NCBI GenBank assembly: GCA_902651635.1
Contig: CACRSC010001923.1
Location: 888,195-952,194, forward strand
Direction: 5' to 3'
Source of the DNA: Mastigamoeba balamuthi
Lineage: Eukaryota; Evosea; Mastigamoebida; Mastigamoebidae
Length of the DNA stretch: 64,000 bases
The position numbers and the translations under genes were made by a program. Of the stretch, positions 21,432 through 31,882 are shown piece after piece. Under the pieces are notes generated by a model. That model worked only from the letters and a program-made list of their open reading frames with translations. It was not told the origin of the DNA and made no database searches. Position 1 is the first letter of the stretch, and every line of letters begins with the position of its first letter.

Positions 21432-23451
21432 ATGCAGGATACACACGCAGGTCGCTCTGCATGGCGCATCGCCACCAAGCTAGTCATGGGCCTGGCGCTC
21501 CTCTCAGCCGTGGCAAGCCTCACTTTGTTGTGCTCCGAGATCCACGACCAGAACGTATGGCCCCTCCCCCGGTATTCGCACATCTGTCTTCGTTCTTCCC
21601 ACAAAACTACCTGTCTTCGTTGCCCTCCAGCATCGCATGCTCGCGGCGCAGGAGGCCAGCAGGCTTGCGTGGTGGTTCCCCCCAGGCAGGGACGTGCCTG
21701 ACCCGCCTGTGTTGCCAGCGGTGTTCCTGGTGCCAGAGACGGCGAGGACTCCAGTCAAGGCTCAGGGCGGCAGGGGAACCTGCTGGATCTTCTCCACCTT
21801 CGCTGCCCTCGAGGCCAGCTACCGCAAGAACGGCTACGAGAAGGGATTCCTGCGCGAGGACGAGTATGTGCCCTTCTCCGAGCAGGCCTGTGCGCTCTCA
21901 TCCCCATTTTTTATTCTTGAGAATTGTTTCAGAACTGCTGCGAATGGCTGGGACAAAACCACTTTGTGATCGCAGTTTTGAACAATCCCAATTTTGGTGT
22001 TCGAATCTGGCTGGGCCGTGAGCTGATGACGGGTGCACGTGCCTACAGATGGAGTCGGCTACGTGAACTATTGCCAGGGCGTGTCCAACAACGACACGCA
22101 CTGCGTTGCTGGGCCAGCCATCGGATCGCCCGACGACGGCAGGCCAGAGTGGCTCTACTACGTCAAGAGGGCCCAGAGTCTCGTCCTCCCAGACTCGGTG
22201 TGCCCGTACCTCTCGACAAACGAGGGCACGTCGCCCTCCGCCACACCAGTTCACTGTTGCTCACTTGCCCTCACAGGAGAGATGGTCTGCCCCGGGCTGC
22301 GCGAGGCCCTAGAGGACAACCCCATCCGGTTCGAGATCAAGGGCGTGCAGACGGCGCACACCATCAGCACCATCAAGCGCCTGCTGTACGAAAAGCGGGT
22401 CGGGATGGTGTGGTCGCACAGCAGCCACCACGTGACCTACGAGATCCCCTGCACCGACGAGATGTCTGGCGTCTACGGCACCGAGCAGTGCCAGAAGTGC
22501 CTCTTTCCCTGCGTCAAGAGCGCCAGCGGATGCTGCGGGCGCCTCGTCCACAGAGGGGTCGACAAGCAGGGCGTCTACATGATCCACAGGGCCCCGTACC
22601 GCTCCGGGGGCCACGGCATCCACGTCGTGGGCTGGAACGACGAGTTCCGCGTGCAGACTGGGCTGCCAGGCACCAGCGACTACGTCCAGGGCGGCTTCAT
22701 CATCAAGAACTCGTACGGAAGCTCCACCGGCCACAGCGCGGGCTACTGGGCCGCCCAGACGAGCCTCGCCAACGAGAACATGATCTGCCCTGCCGAGCTG
22801 AGCGCCCGCACATGGGTCCCCGCGGACGAGGAGTGCATGGCCCAGCGCAGGGACCCCGTCACGTGCGCCCGGGGGCTCAAGAAGCTCGTCCGCGGCCAGT
22901 GGGTCGAGGGCGCGACAGTCCTCAAGTGCTCCCTGGCCCCGGGCAGCAGCAAGTCGAAGCTGCTGGGCTGGGGCGGGTGCAGGAGGGACAGAGCGTACGT
23001 GGCGGCCATGCGAAGGGAGGTGGGCGGCACGGCGGTGACTCCGGAGATCAAGGTGACGGCGCCGGCCAACAGCGACGGCTACGTGCGCTTCCATCTCATC
23101 GAGTGGGACCCCAGCAACGCCAGTGAGCCCGTCAGCGTCGTCGAGACCGGAGCGACGTCGTGGTGGGGCATCGAGAGCCTGCTGACGCCGGCGAGCGTCG
23201 TGGGGAACCATGGGCAGTGCGGGTTCTTCTTCTACCCCTACGAGACGTTCGTGCAGGCGACCATCAGCTACCCCGTCACGGGCATCGACACCCCGATGGT
23301 GATGCACTACGATATCGACTGGAAGGACAGCTCCTACGTGTACGGGACCAGGTGGTTCAGGCCCGAGTACCAGCTGCTGGCCAAGTCCCTCACGACCGCC
23401 TCCGAGGTCAAGTTCGACGGCCCCTGGGACTGGAACGCCAAGATTCACTGA
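21432..23451 (+). CDS. papain-family (C1) cysteine peptidase with long C-terminal extension
   Basis: Three exons: 21432-21554, 21631-21889 and 22049-23451; the splice phases agree. Exon 1 encodes an N-terminal signal or anchor helix (KLVMGLALLSAVASLTLLC), so the product enters the secretory/lysosomal route. Catalytic landmarks of papain peptidases are in order: GRGTCWIFSTFAALEASY (Cys preceded by the oxyanion-hole Gln), GGHGIHVVGWND (His) and GGFIIKNSYGSS (Asn). An insert rich in Cys (CQKCLFPCVKSASGCCG) lies between Cys and His. No separate cathepsin propeptide domain is obvious; only ~60 residues precede the catalytic Cys after the helix. About 200 residues follow the core, Gly/Trp-rich and without a recognised domain. 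All three catalytic residues are present, so it is probably active. An upstream in-frame ATG at 21309 is a less likely start. Confidence 0.8.
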
Positions 23452-23688
23452 GTCCCGATGGGAACCGCAGGAAGACCTTCGGCTGCTCCCTCGTTATATC
23501 CTGAAATGGAGCAAGCATACATTGGGAAGCCGCCTCCACCCCCCAGAAATAGATGGCTGCCCGTCATAACATCGAGTATCCAGTGGTTCCGATCCGTAGA
23601 AGATTCTTTGATACGTAAAAATAACACCAGAAATCTGCATTTTTTTCGCGCGCGCGCTGTTTTGCCTGCGTGCCAGTTCGCGCCCTCG

Positions 23689-26600
23689 ATGGCGTCGCTG
23701 CCGCCCGCAGTCAAAGGAGGTCGCCGCTCTCCGCCGCTCTCCCCCGCCCGCGCGGCACCCTCCCTCTGACCCGCCGCCCCGCGCCGCCCAGACCCGCGCG
23801 GAAGCGTCGCGCTCTCGGTTCTCGACGTGCGGTGGGCCGGGGCGCCCGGCTGCCCTCCCGCCCCCGACTGCGCGTTCGTCCCGCGCTGGTGGGGCGACGG
23901 CGACATCAGCGACGACCCGGGCCCGCACCCCGCGCCCTGCCCGCGCGCACTGGGCCTGCGCCAGCGCCGCGCCTACGCGGTGCGCTGCTCGGAGCCCTCG
24001 TTCGCCGCGTACCTCGCAGACGCGCGCCACGTCATCGTCGACGTCTATGCGCCGGTCTCGGGCAAGACCTCTGGGGTGCCGGCTGCTGCTGTGTTGCGCG
24101 GGCTGCGCAGGCAGCGCCAGCAGCAGCAGCAGCAGAGGGCGGCGGCCGAGTACGCTGTGTTCCGCGCGCTCGTGCCGTCGGCCGACGTCCTGGCGGCCCG
24201 CAGGGCCTCGCGCGAGCTCGACGCCTGGTACCCCGCGCGGCCACTGGGCCCCGCCAGGCGCGCGGCGTCCGAGTGCTCGATCCGCGTGCTGATCACGCTG
24301 CGCTTCGCTGCGCCCCCGAGGGCCGCGAGCGCTCAGCCCGCCGACAAGTCGCGAGGGCCCGCAGAGCAGCGCGTGGCCCCTGCGGGCTCGCCCCTGTCTG
24401 TCGGCGACCTCAGCGAGGAGGCGCAGGCGGGCGACGTGCCCCCGGAGGCCGCGGAGGCGCCCGCAGCAGCGCAGCAGTCGCCGCTCTCCCGACGGCAGCC
24501 GCCGTTCGAGGTGCACACGGCGGGGATGCCGTCCAGCGCCGGCGACGACACGAGGGCCTTCGCCGAGGAGGAGCGCAGGCTGTGCAGGTCGCCCTGCGCG
24601 CCAGGCAGGCCCGAGCTCGAGCAGGAGGCCCCGCAGGCCGCGAGCGCGGGCAGCAAAGTTGTGCCGCCGTGGGGCGTTCCGGGGGCGCGCGAGCCCGGCG
24701 CCGCTGAGCCCCCGCGCAACGCGCACGCCCGCCACGACTCATCCTCGCTATTCTCCGTCGTCAGCGCCAATGCGCCTGGCGCTGGCTCTGGCGCTGCTGC
24801 GCCGTCGCACATTCCGCGCGCAACGCTCGGGAGCAGGAGGAAATCGCAGCCCGTGTCGTTCACGCCGAACCCTCAGTCCGCGCCCGTCCCTGCGCCCTCG
24901 GTCGCTGCTCCCCGCGCTGCCGCTGCGCGCGCAGCCCCGCCGCGTGGAGAGAGAGCCGCCAACCGGGAGGAGCAGCACAGCCAGAACGAAAAGGAGCCCG
25001 AGGAGCAGAAGGCGGCACAGGAGCCAGACGACGCTGCCGCTCTGGAGCGACTACTGCAGAGGGGCCGGCAGCTCATGGACCAGATGAAGCGCGCCGAGAG
25101 CGGGCTGGACGACAGTGCAGACGACGACGCCGACGCTATCAGTGCCGCTCCTGCACAGGAGGTTCCGCCCGCGCGGGACACGCAGCGCCCGAGACAGCTC
25201 CGCGGGGTCCCGTCAGCACGCAGGAGCGCAGCGCCAGCGAGGCGGTCTGTCCTATACGACGAGGACGACGAGTCCATCCTCGAGCAGCTGCTGCTCAACG
25301 ACGGCGACAAGACGCCGCGGAGGGAACAGCAGCAGCGGAGCAAACAGAGCAGCGAGCGCACACAGAAGGACCAGAGCGACGCCAAGCTCTGCGCGACGTC
25401 GTCCACGCAAACGCACGACGAGCCCCCGGCAGCGGCAGAGGCGCAGGCGGCGACCGAGGCCCACGAGGCGACGCAAACGGTCGCAGCTCGCCTGCCGCAC
25501 GTCATTGTGGTTCGCATGCGGTCGCCGCGGCTCGTGATGGTCCCCGACGGCGTCGAGCTGTTCCGCGTCGTCGCGCGCGTGCTGCCCGGGGACTCAGACA
25601 TCCCCGCAACGGATCTGCACGTGTCGCAGTGCGGACCCGAGAGCCACGCGGGCGCGTTCAGTGCCGAGCAGACGCACAGCGTCGACCTGACGTCGGAGCG
25701 CGTCCTGCAGCACCTGCGCCGCAACTGCGCCGTCGTCGAGCTCTGGGCCGCCGGCCGGGTGCTCGGCATCGCCCGCGTGCCACTCAACGCGCTCTATGCG
25801 GCTGTCGCGACGCTGCAGTGGGGCGAGGGCTCTACGGACCCCGTCGTCTGCGCTGCAGGCGAGCGCGTGAAGTTCTTCCGGATCCCCTCGATGGACGTCT
25901 GCGGCGACATCGCCGTGTGGATCCTCGCCGGCACCCCGGCGCAGGTCCGCGAGTACACCAAGCGCGAGAAGGCCACTGCGGTGCTGCAGCGGAGCCTCAG
26001 GCGGTTCATCTCGTCGAGGAGGCGGAGCCACGGACAGCCCGACACGGCCACAGCGACAGAGCTGCGGGCGGAGCAGAGGCGCGTGGAGACCGAGTACGGG
26101 GACGAGGAGGGCTCGGGGTCCTCGTTCAGCTCGCTGGAGCACGAGGCGCGCTGCGGCATCTGCTCCGCTGCTGCGCCCGCGCCAGACGACACGGCGCCTT
26201 TCCGATGCGTGCAGTGCGGGTCCACGGAGGTTCAGGGCCGCGCGTCCTCTCCATGCGAGACGCAGCCACTGGTAAGCAGGCGAAACACCTCTCTGGTCAC
26301 TCGCTCCCTCCTGCTGCCTTGCTTTATGTGCCACCCACCACCTCTCCCAATATGCCCGCCCCTTCGACCTCATTGTCGGTATCGTCTCTGATTGTCTTAA
26401 TTGACGTTGTTTGCGTAGCTCGTGTATACGAAGCACACGTTTGAAGTGCACATCAGGTCGCTGGAGTTGTGCTCGGCAGAGCTGCACAGATCGATTGTGG
26501 GCTGCAACGCGCTCGTGACGTACCTGTTCCCCGGAGAGGAGCGCCCCGTGTCCACGAGGGCCATCACGGTGGGCGCCGATGACGTGCTACGCGTCGACGC

Positions 26601-29600
26601 GCGCTTCTCGCACTCGCTCACGCTGCGCTTCAGCGAGCGGGCCGCCGAGAGCGTCTCGGACGCACTGCGGTCGTCGTCGCCCGAGGGCATCGCTTTCGAG
26701 GTGAACTTCCTCCGGTCGCAGCGCAGCAGCTCTGCCGGCAGGGCTGCGATCGGCATCGACTGGCTCCGCTCGCTCTGCGCCGCCAGCGGCTCCAAGCGCG
26801 AGCTGGCGCTGCACGTCGGCGACACCGTCGTGCGCGTGCAGGTGTCGTACTGGCGCGAGCAGCAGGCGTCGCACAGGGACCGCACGACGTGCCTGTCCAG
26901 CACTCAGCCCCGGCCACTAGGAGACCCTATCCCTGATGCCTCTGCGGCCTCTGCTGCCCCAGACGCCACTGCTGCCCCCGACCAGGACGACGCGGTTTCT
27001 GGGAAGGAGGACACCGAGCGCGTGCAGACGGAGGAGGAGCAGTCGGAGCAGCTCCCTCGGTTCCTGCTGCTCTCTGTTGATGTGTTAGATGTGGTCCTGG
27101 TGAGCTCTTCTCTCGTTCGCATCAACTCTGTGGCCTGCACCGCTCATGCTATCTGGTAGGACCGTGCTCGCGAGGGGACGACGGGGTTCTTCTGCTCTGT
27201 CGAGGCCTTCTCGCGCTTCGGGTTCACACTGTCGCCTGTCGTCGCCCTCGCCAACGGCGTGAGCCGCATCGGTTTCCGCGCGTCCCTCGAGGTAGAGGCT
27301 GACGAGAGCGTGGTGTCGTTCGTCCGCGAGGGCGCTCTGTGCGTGCACTGCTTCTCCACGTCGGGCGCATCCGCCAAGGAGGCGGGAGATCTCGTAGGGG
27401 CCGCCATCGTGCCGCTTGGTCCCCACTGGGCTGCCAAGCAAGGCGCGTCCGCTTCCCCCTGTGCTCCAGAACGCTGACTAGGCAGGTCCAGGAAACTGTG
27501 CGCCCAAGTGGTACTCGATCGTTGATGTCGGCGGCGAGTCTGCGGGGTCGGTGCGCGTGGCTGTCAGGCTGCAGGGCGCCTCGAGTCCATCAGACGCCAT
27601 CGGGGCCTGGAGGTCGCGGACAGACACGCCGGCAATGCAGCCGGACGCCACAGTGGAGCACAGTCCTTCCGCTGCCGCTTCTACTGCGCGCCACGACGAG
27701 GAGTCCGCGCTCACCTCTGATGCGGAGACGAGCACCGACGAGCTGTTGGAACAGCCCAGGGAGAGCTCTGCCGCGGGCGATGAGCAGGGCAGCGGCGCAG
27801 ATGCTGGGGTCGACGCCGGGAAGTACGGGGCGCTCGGGAGCCGTGTGCTCGTGCAGGTGCTCGTCGAGGAGGCTGTGCTGCGAGCGGAACCCCAGGCCGA
27901 TGCGAGCTGGTCATACTTCACTCTGCGCCTGCTCGGTGTCGGTTTGCCCGCGTTTGCCCCAAGTGCGCCTGGCTCACGCGCAATGCCGCAGAGCCTTGCA
28001 CGACGCCTGTGGCTCCTTTGGTCGACGGAAAGATGCGCACGGCTCTGCGCAGCCGCTTCTGTGCCGTCGTTGACCCGGAGTTTGTCAGGTCCGGGTGTCC
28101 CTCCGTGCCCACCTTTGCTGAAAGCCTGCCGTGTCGCCCGCAGGTTGTGCTCGGAGCAGCCGATGCTCGCGGAGGTCTGGGCAGGGTCCGGCACAGACAC
28201 ACATCGCAGCGCGCGGTTCTACGGCAGCGTCAGCGTCTCGCTGGCTGCGCTGTGCGAATACCTTCGGTACGCTGCGTTGGGCGCCCGGGGCCGCGGGCAC
28301 CTGCCCACTGACGCGCTTTCCATCAGCGATCCGTCCGGCGCCTCGTCCTCCTCTGTCGGCGGCACCTACTCTGTCGTGCGAGGGCCGCAGAGGGAGACCG
28401 TGGGCTCGCTCAGCGTCCGCGTGAGCGTCGAAGTGGTGCCCGACGACTGGGTCATCGACGACGAGCTGCCCGCAGCAGAGCAGAACCCCGAGCTCAGCGC
28501 CGCGGGAGACAGCGCGTCCCCTGCTCCCCAACCGCCCGCAGCAGAGGAGCCCGCGGCGGTCGACGTCGCCATATCGACGAGCCCTGCGTGCGAGCCAGTC
28601 GCCCAGGCCGCAGACGCACCGTCTGTCCCCTTCACCCTGGAGGTCTGCCAGGCCCTGCGGCTGCCAGCTGCAGCGGACGGGTACCGCGCCACTCGTGTCC
28701 GTCGGCCGCACGCGATTGACTGCGGGCCCCGCTGCTCGACAGGACGCATGGCGGGTACCGCGTGGTGTTCCGCGTGCCGTGGGGGTCTCAGGAGGAGTTC
28801 TGCACAGATCCTGTCCCCGGCTGCTCGCCAGCGTGGAAGCAGCAGTTCCACATCCGCGCCCCACAGTCTTTCTTCGACTCGCCTGTGCGCCGCATGCCGT
28901 AGCCCCCCGCCCAGAGCCCTTCTCGCGCTGTAACTGCTGCTCACGCGATGGCACAGGAGATCTCCAATCCGCTTGCCCTGACCGTAGTTGGTGGCGGCGC
29001 GTGCGTCGTGGGCACGGCGAGGGTCGACCTGTCGCTGTTCCTCTCGGGGATGAGCGAGATCTTCGGGTGGTACGTCGTGCACGCGTCGCCCGCGCAGGAG
29101 CCCCGGGGCCACATGCAGGTCCGCGTCGCCCTCGACGCCCAGTCCCCCTTCTCCTGCCAGCTGCGCAAGCCCCATGTGCGGCCCCCGTCCCCCGCACGGC
29201 GTGGCTGCGACGCGGGCTGCAGCACAGCGCCCCTGCGGTCGTCGCCGTTCCTCAGCATGACGTCGGCCGTCGCCAGCGCCCTCGACAGCCAGCTGGCGCT
29301 GGAGCCGGACAGCCAGACGCTGGTCGACCGCCTGCGCCACAACCTCGACGAGCTCGACGAGCTGCAGGGGACCCTGCAGTGCCTCGGAGGGCCCTCTGCG
29401 GGGCTCGGCGGCGGCCCCGACGGCGCGCCCCCGGCCGGATTGGGGCCCGCGCAGCAGCAGCGGCAGCAGCGGGCGCGGCGGGACTCTGTGGCTGACGCAC
29501 TGTCGTCCGACGAGGAGGATCTGCTCAGCGTGCCGCCGCCCCCGAGGCCGCCCGAGTTCCTCCTGGGGCTCGGGGCCCCGCGGAGGGCGGCAGTGGCGGC

Positions 29601-29868
29601 GGCCGTCGCTCCGTCGTCTGCTGCTGCGACGGCCTCGCCCGAGAGGCAGAAGCGCGGAGCCAACGCTGACAGCGGCGGGACGCAGCGCAGGGCCGGAGAC
29701 AGGGCGGAGCCAGCGCTGGCCAAATCGCTGCTGCAGAGGCACCTGCAGAGGTCGCCGCGCAAGAGGGGTTGCGTGCGGTTCTCGGGGACGAGGCCCTGCG
29801 CCGACGAGGAGACCGAGAGGATAATGCGTATTATGCGAGCAACAGGCGCCAAGGACAAAACACGCTAG
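23689..29868 (+). CDS. C2CD3-like centriolar multi-C2 protein
   Basis: Exon 1 is 31 bp (23689-23719, MASLPPAVKG). Exon 2 runs 23792-26271, exon 3 26419-27099, exon 4 starts at 27160; further exons lie between about 27480 and 28900, and the last is about 28958-29868. The start matches the C2CD3 N-terminal pattern: SLPPxVxG, a C2 strand (GSVALSVLDVRWAG) and the diagnostic FVPRWWGDGD, like RLRWWGE in animals. Later C2-like segments include TKHTFEVHIRSLELCS, CAPKWYSIVDVGGES, GSLSVRVSVEVVPDDW, GYRVVFRVPWGSQEEF and PLALTVVGGGACVVGTARVD. Long disordered charged stretches, including an acidic region at about 25.0-25.4 kb, separate them. C2CD3 builds centriole distal appendages, so the organism probably makes a basal body. 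An IQ-like basic helix follows at about 25.97-26.03 kb. Exon joints after 27.4 kb are partly inferred. Confidence 0.7.
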
Positions 29869-29969
29869 CCAGCCAGCCAGCAGCCCCCTCGCACGGTATG
29901 CCTCACTGGCCGATGCCCGGTGATCGCGTGATCTCTGTTCCGGCTGCTCGGAACTGTTGGGCATGCGAT

Positions 29970-30642
29970 GTAGCAGTCAGGTACGGCGACGCAGTTCGCC
30001 CGGTCGCTTTTCATCGTTGGGCTGGCAAACACTCGCTGATTCAATTGTATCTTGCTGTTTTGCCGATGTAGTGTGCCACGCATCAGTGACTGCTGCCCTG
30101 AACGAGAATACCCTGTGCGCTACTGCGCTGTCCAACAAACTTTGTGACATTCTCTGGTAGGAACTCGAGCATTGTTGTTCTCATTTTATTCACCAGAACC
30201 CACTGTGGGACCCGAGCTCTGCTCTCAGTCCTTGGTGCAGTCGCCGCCCTGGCTGGTGTAGCCGCATTGCTCACCGCCCCAGTACGAGTAGGGGCTGCAG
30301 CTCGAGTAAGACTGCCCACAGTCGTGGTTCGGGAAGTTCCGGTACTTGCGCGCGTACGCCACCGCCAGGTCCCTGTTGTACTTGCCGGTGTCCGAGCGAG
30401 GCGTCACAGTCCCCTTGCAGCACTGTATGTTGCTCGTCCCCGGGCACAGCCCTACGAACAAGCCTCTGCCATCAGTCCTGAGCACACCAGAGACGAAGCT
30501 CGTGCTGTACCTGTTACCAGATTGCTGAGAACGAGGCAGACCTCCACAGGAAGCTGTCTGCATTGACAATGGAGGGCGTGGCTGAGGTCATGGCACACAC
30601 CCGGGAGTTTACCGAGTGACAGGAGTACGAGAACACGCCTGT
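29970..30642. pseudogene. chimeric pseudogene: truncated lysozyme/amidase copy fused to a presequence-protease fragment
   Basis: 29970-30240 copies the 3' flank of the intact gene (about 31610-31885). 30234-30520 (minus) then copies the start of its amidase exon and the end of the preceding exon, with the ~500 bp between them deleted: the active-site Cys region reads GYTSQGGDCTKD and stops. Directly joined, 30523-30642 (plus) matches part of the presequence-protease exon at 36202-36326 in the opposite orientation, with an in-frame TGA (...TREFTE-stop-QEYENT). Two neighbouring genes have therefore contributed pieces to one broken locus. Confidence 0.75.
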
Positions 30643-30980
30643 CTTGCAGAACAGTCAACATCAAAGTTGCATCAGGTGCATGAACTGGTACATGGCTCTG
30701 GCTCTCTCTCCCTGCAACACGGCACCGAACGCCAAGGGGATTCTGCGGGAATCCACACAGTATCTTCTGAGTTCTGTATCTCTCAGGGTTGGCGCCAATT
30801 AGCAGTCGGACGTCACGCCAAAGCCAATGAGAAGCGTTTTCCGTGGTCACTGACAGCGTGCTATTTTGGGACACGGGGATAGGGGTTCAGATCCGGCCCG
30901 CTCATTTTCTTCATTACTAAAGATGTGCCCAGCAGCAGAAGCAGAAGCAGGACAAAAGCCACGACGCGCGAGCAGGAAGG
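30643..30980. other. non-coding stretch beside pseudogene
   Basis: No gene recognised; short open frames only. A hydrophobic minus-strand peptide near 30.9 kb has no support as a gene. Confidence 0.35.
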
Positions 30981-30984
30981 ACGC

Positions 30985-31370
30985 CATGCGGACCAGCAGT
31001 GCGCCAATGGGGCAGGAGAGGCGGCAGCCAGGCTGAGTCGCGTGCGCTCAGCGCTGCGGCAGATCGAGTGCTGTTGCCCGGTGGCAGCGCCCCACGCGGG
31101 GTGCTCCCGGGACCCAGGCGCTCTCACCAGCCTTGGCCACCACCCCTAGCCTGCTACGGGCGCGACACTTCACTGCACGTACTTCCAGCAGCAAGGACGT
31201 CTCGACGGCAGCAGAGGCGTGCGCCGATGGGGCAGGAGGGGCTGGCGGCGAGGCTGGGCTGCGAGTGCTGTTGCCCGGTGGCAGCACCCCACCCGGGGTG
31301 CTCCCGGGACCCAGGCGCTCTCACCAGCCTCAGCCGCCGCCCCTCAGCATGCTACGGGCGCCGCAGACTG
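30985..31370. repeat. two-copy tandem repeat, ~195 bp unit
   Basis: About 31067-31170 and 31262-31365 share a long block including GGGTGCTCCCGGGACCCAGG. The preceding ~70 bp are also similar (GGGGCAGGAG then an AGGCTG core in each). No coding role seen. Confidence 0.6.
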
Positions 31371-31419
31371 TCAGTCAAGGGTGTTGTTCATCTGACAATT
31401 TGTAAAGATGTAGATTTGT

Positions 31420-31500
31420 ATACACGACACACCAACACACCAACACACCAACACACCACGCACCACGCACACGCACACACTCATGTACACAACACAACGC
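31420..31500. repeat. CA-rich microsatellite
   Basis: An ACACCAACACACCAAC-type simple repeat followed by CACGCACACGCACAC-like sequence, in the gap between the pseudogene and the 3' flank of the lysozyme/amidase gene. Confidence 0.7.
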
Positions 31501-31882
31501 ACGAACAGAACGCCATAATAAACGGCGCCTTTCGCTTCCACCGACACAGACGATGCGAGTTTGGCTGCCGAAGCTCTGTTTGATTATCCAGATTCGACGA
31601 AAATGGCGCAGCGTGATTGCAGGCACGGCGACGCAGTTCGCACAGTAAGCTTTTCGTCGATGGGCAGGCAAACACTTGCTGATTCAATTTTATCTTGCTG
31701 TTTTGCCATGTGTGTCGCACGCATCAGCGACTCGCCCTGGAGACGAGAATTGCCTGTGCTCAGCTGCGCTGTCCACCAACCTCCTTTGTGCCATGCTCTG
31801 GTAGGAACTCGAGCATTGTTGTTCTCATTCTTTACACCAGAGCCCACTGTGGGACCCGAGCTCCGCTCTCAGTCCTTGCGCT

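Noticed and set aside
21405-21435. Possible tRNA (B-box-like GGTTCAAATCC)
   Set aside because: No A box, acceptor stem or anticodon arm can be folded around it, and the first exon of the peptidase covers the site.
22309-23448. 379-codon minus-strand open frame opposite the papain-like peptidase
   Set aside because: An antisense shadow created by high GC at third positions; the plus strand carries catalytic motifs and consistent splicing.
30880-30905. Possible tRNA or tRNA-derived SINE (GGTTCAGATCC)
   Set aside because: No paired stems upstream and no poly-A or T-run structure; left as unexplained sequence.
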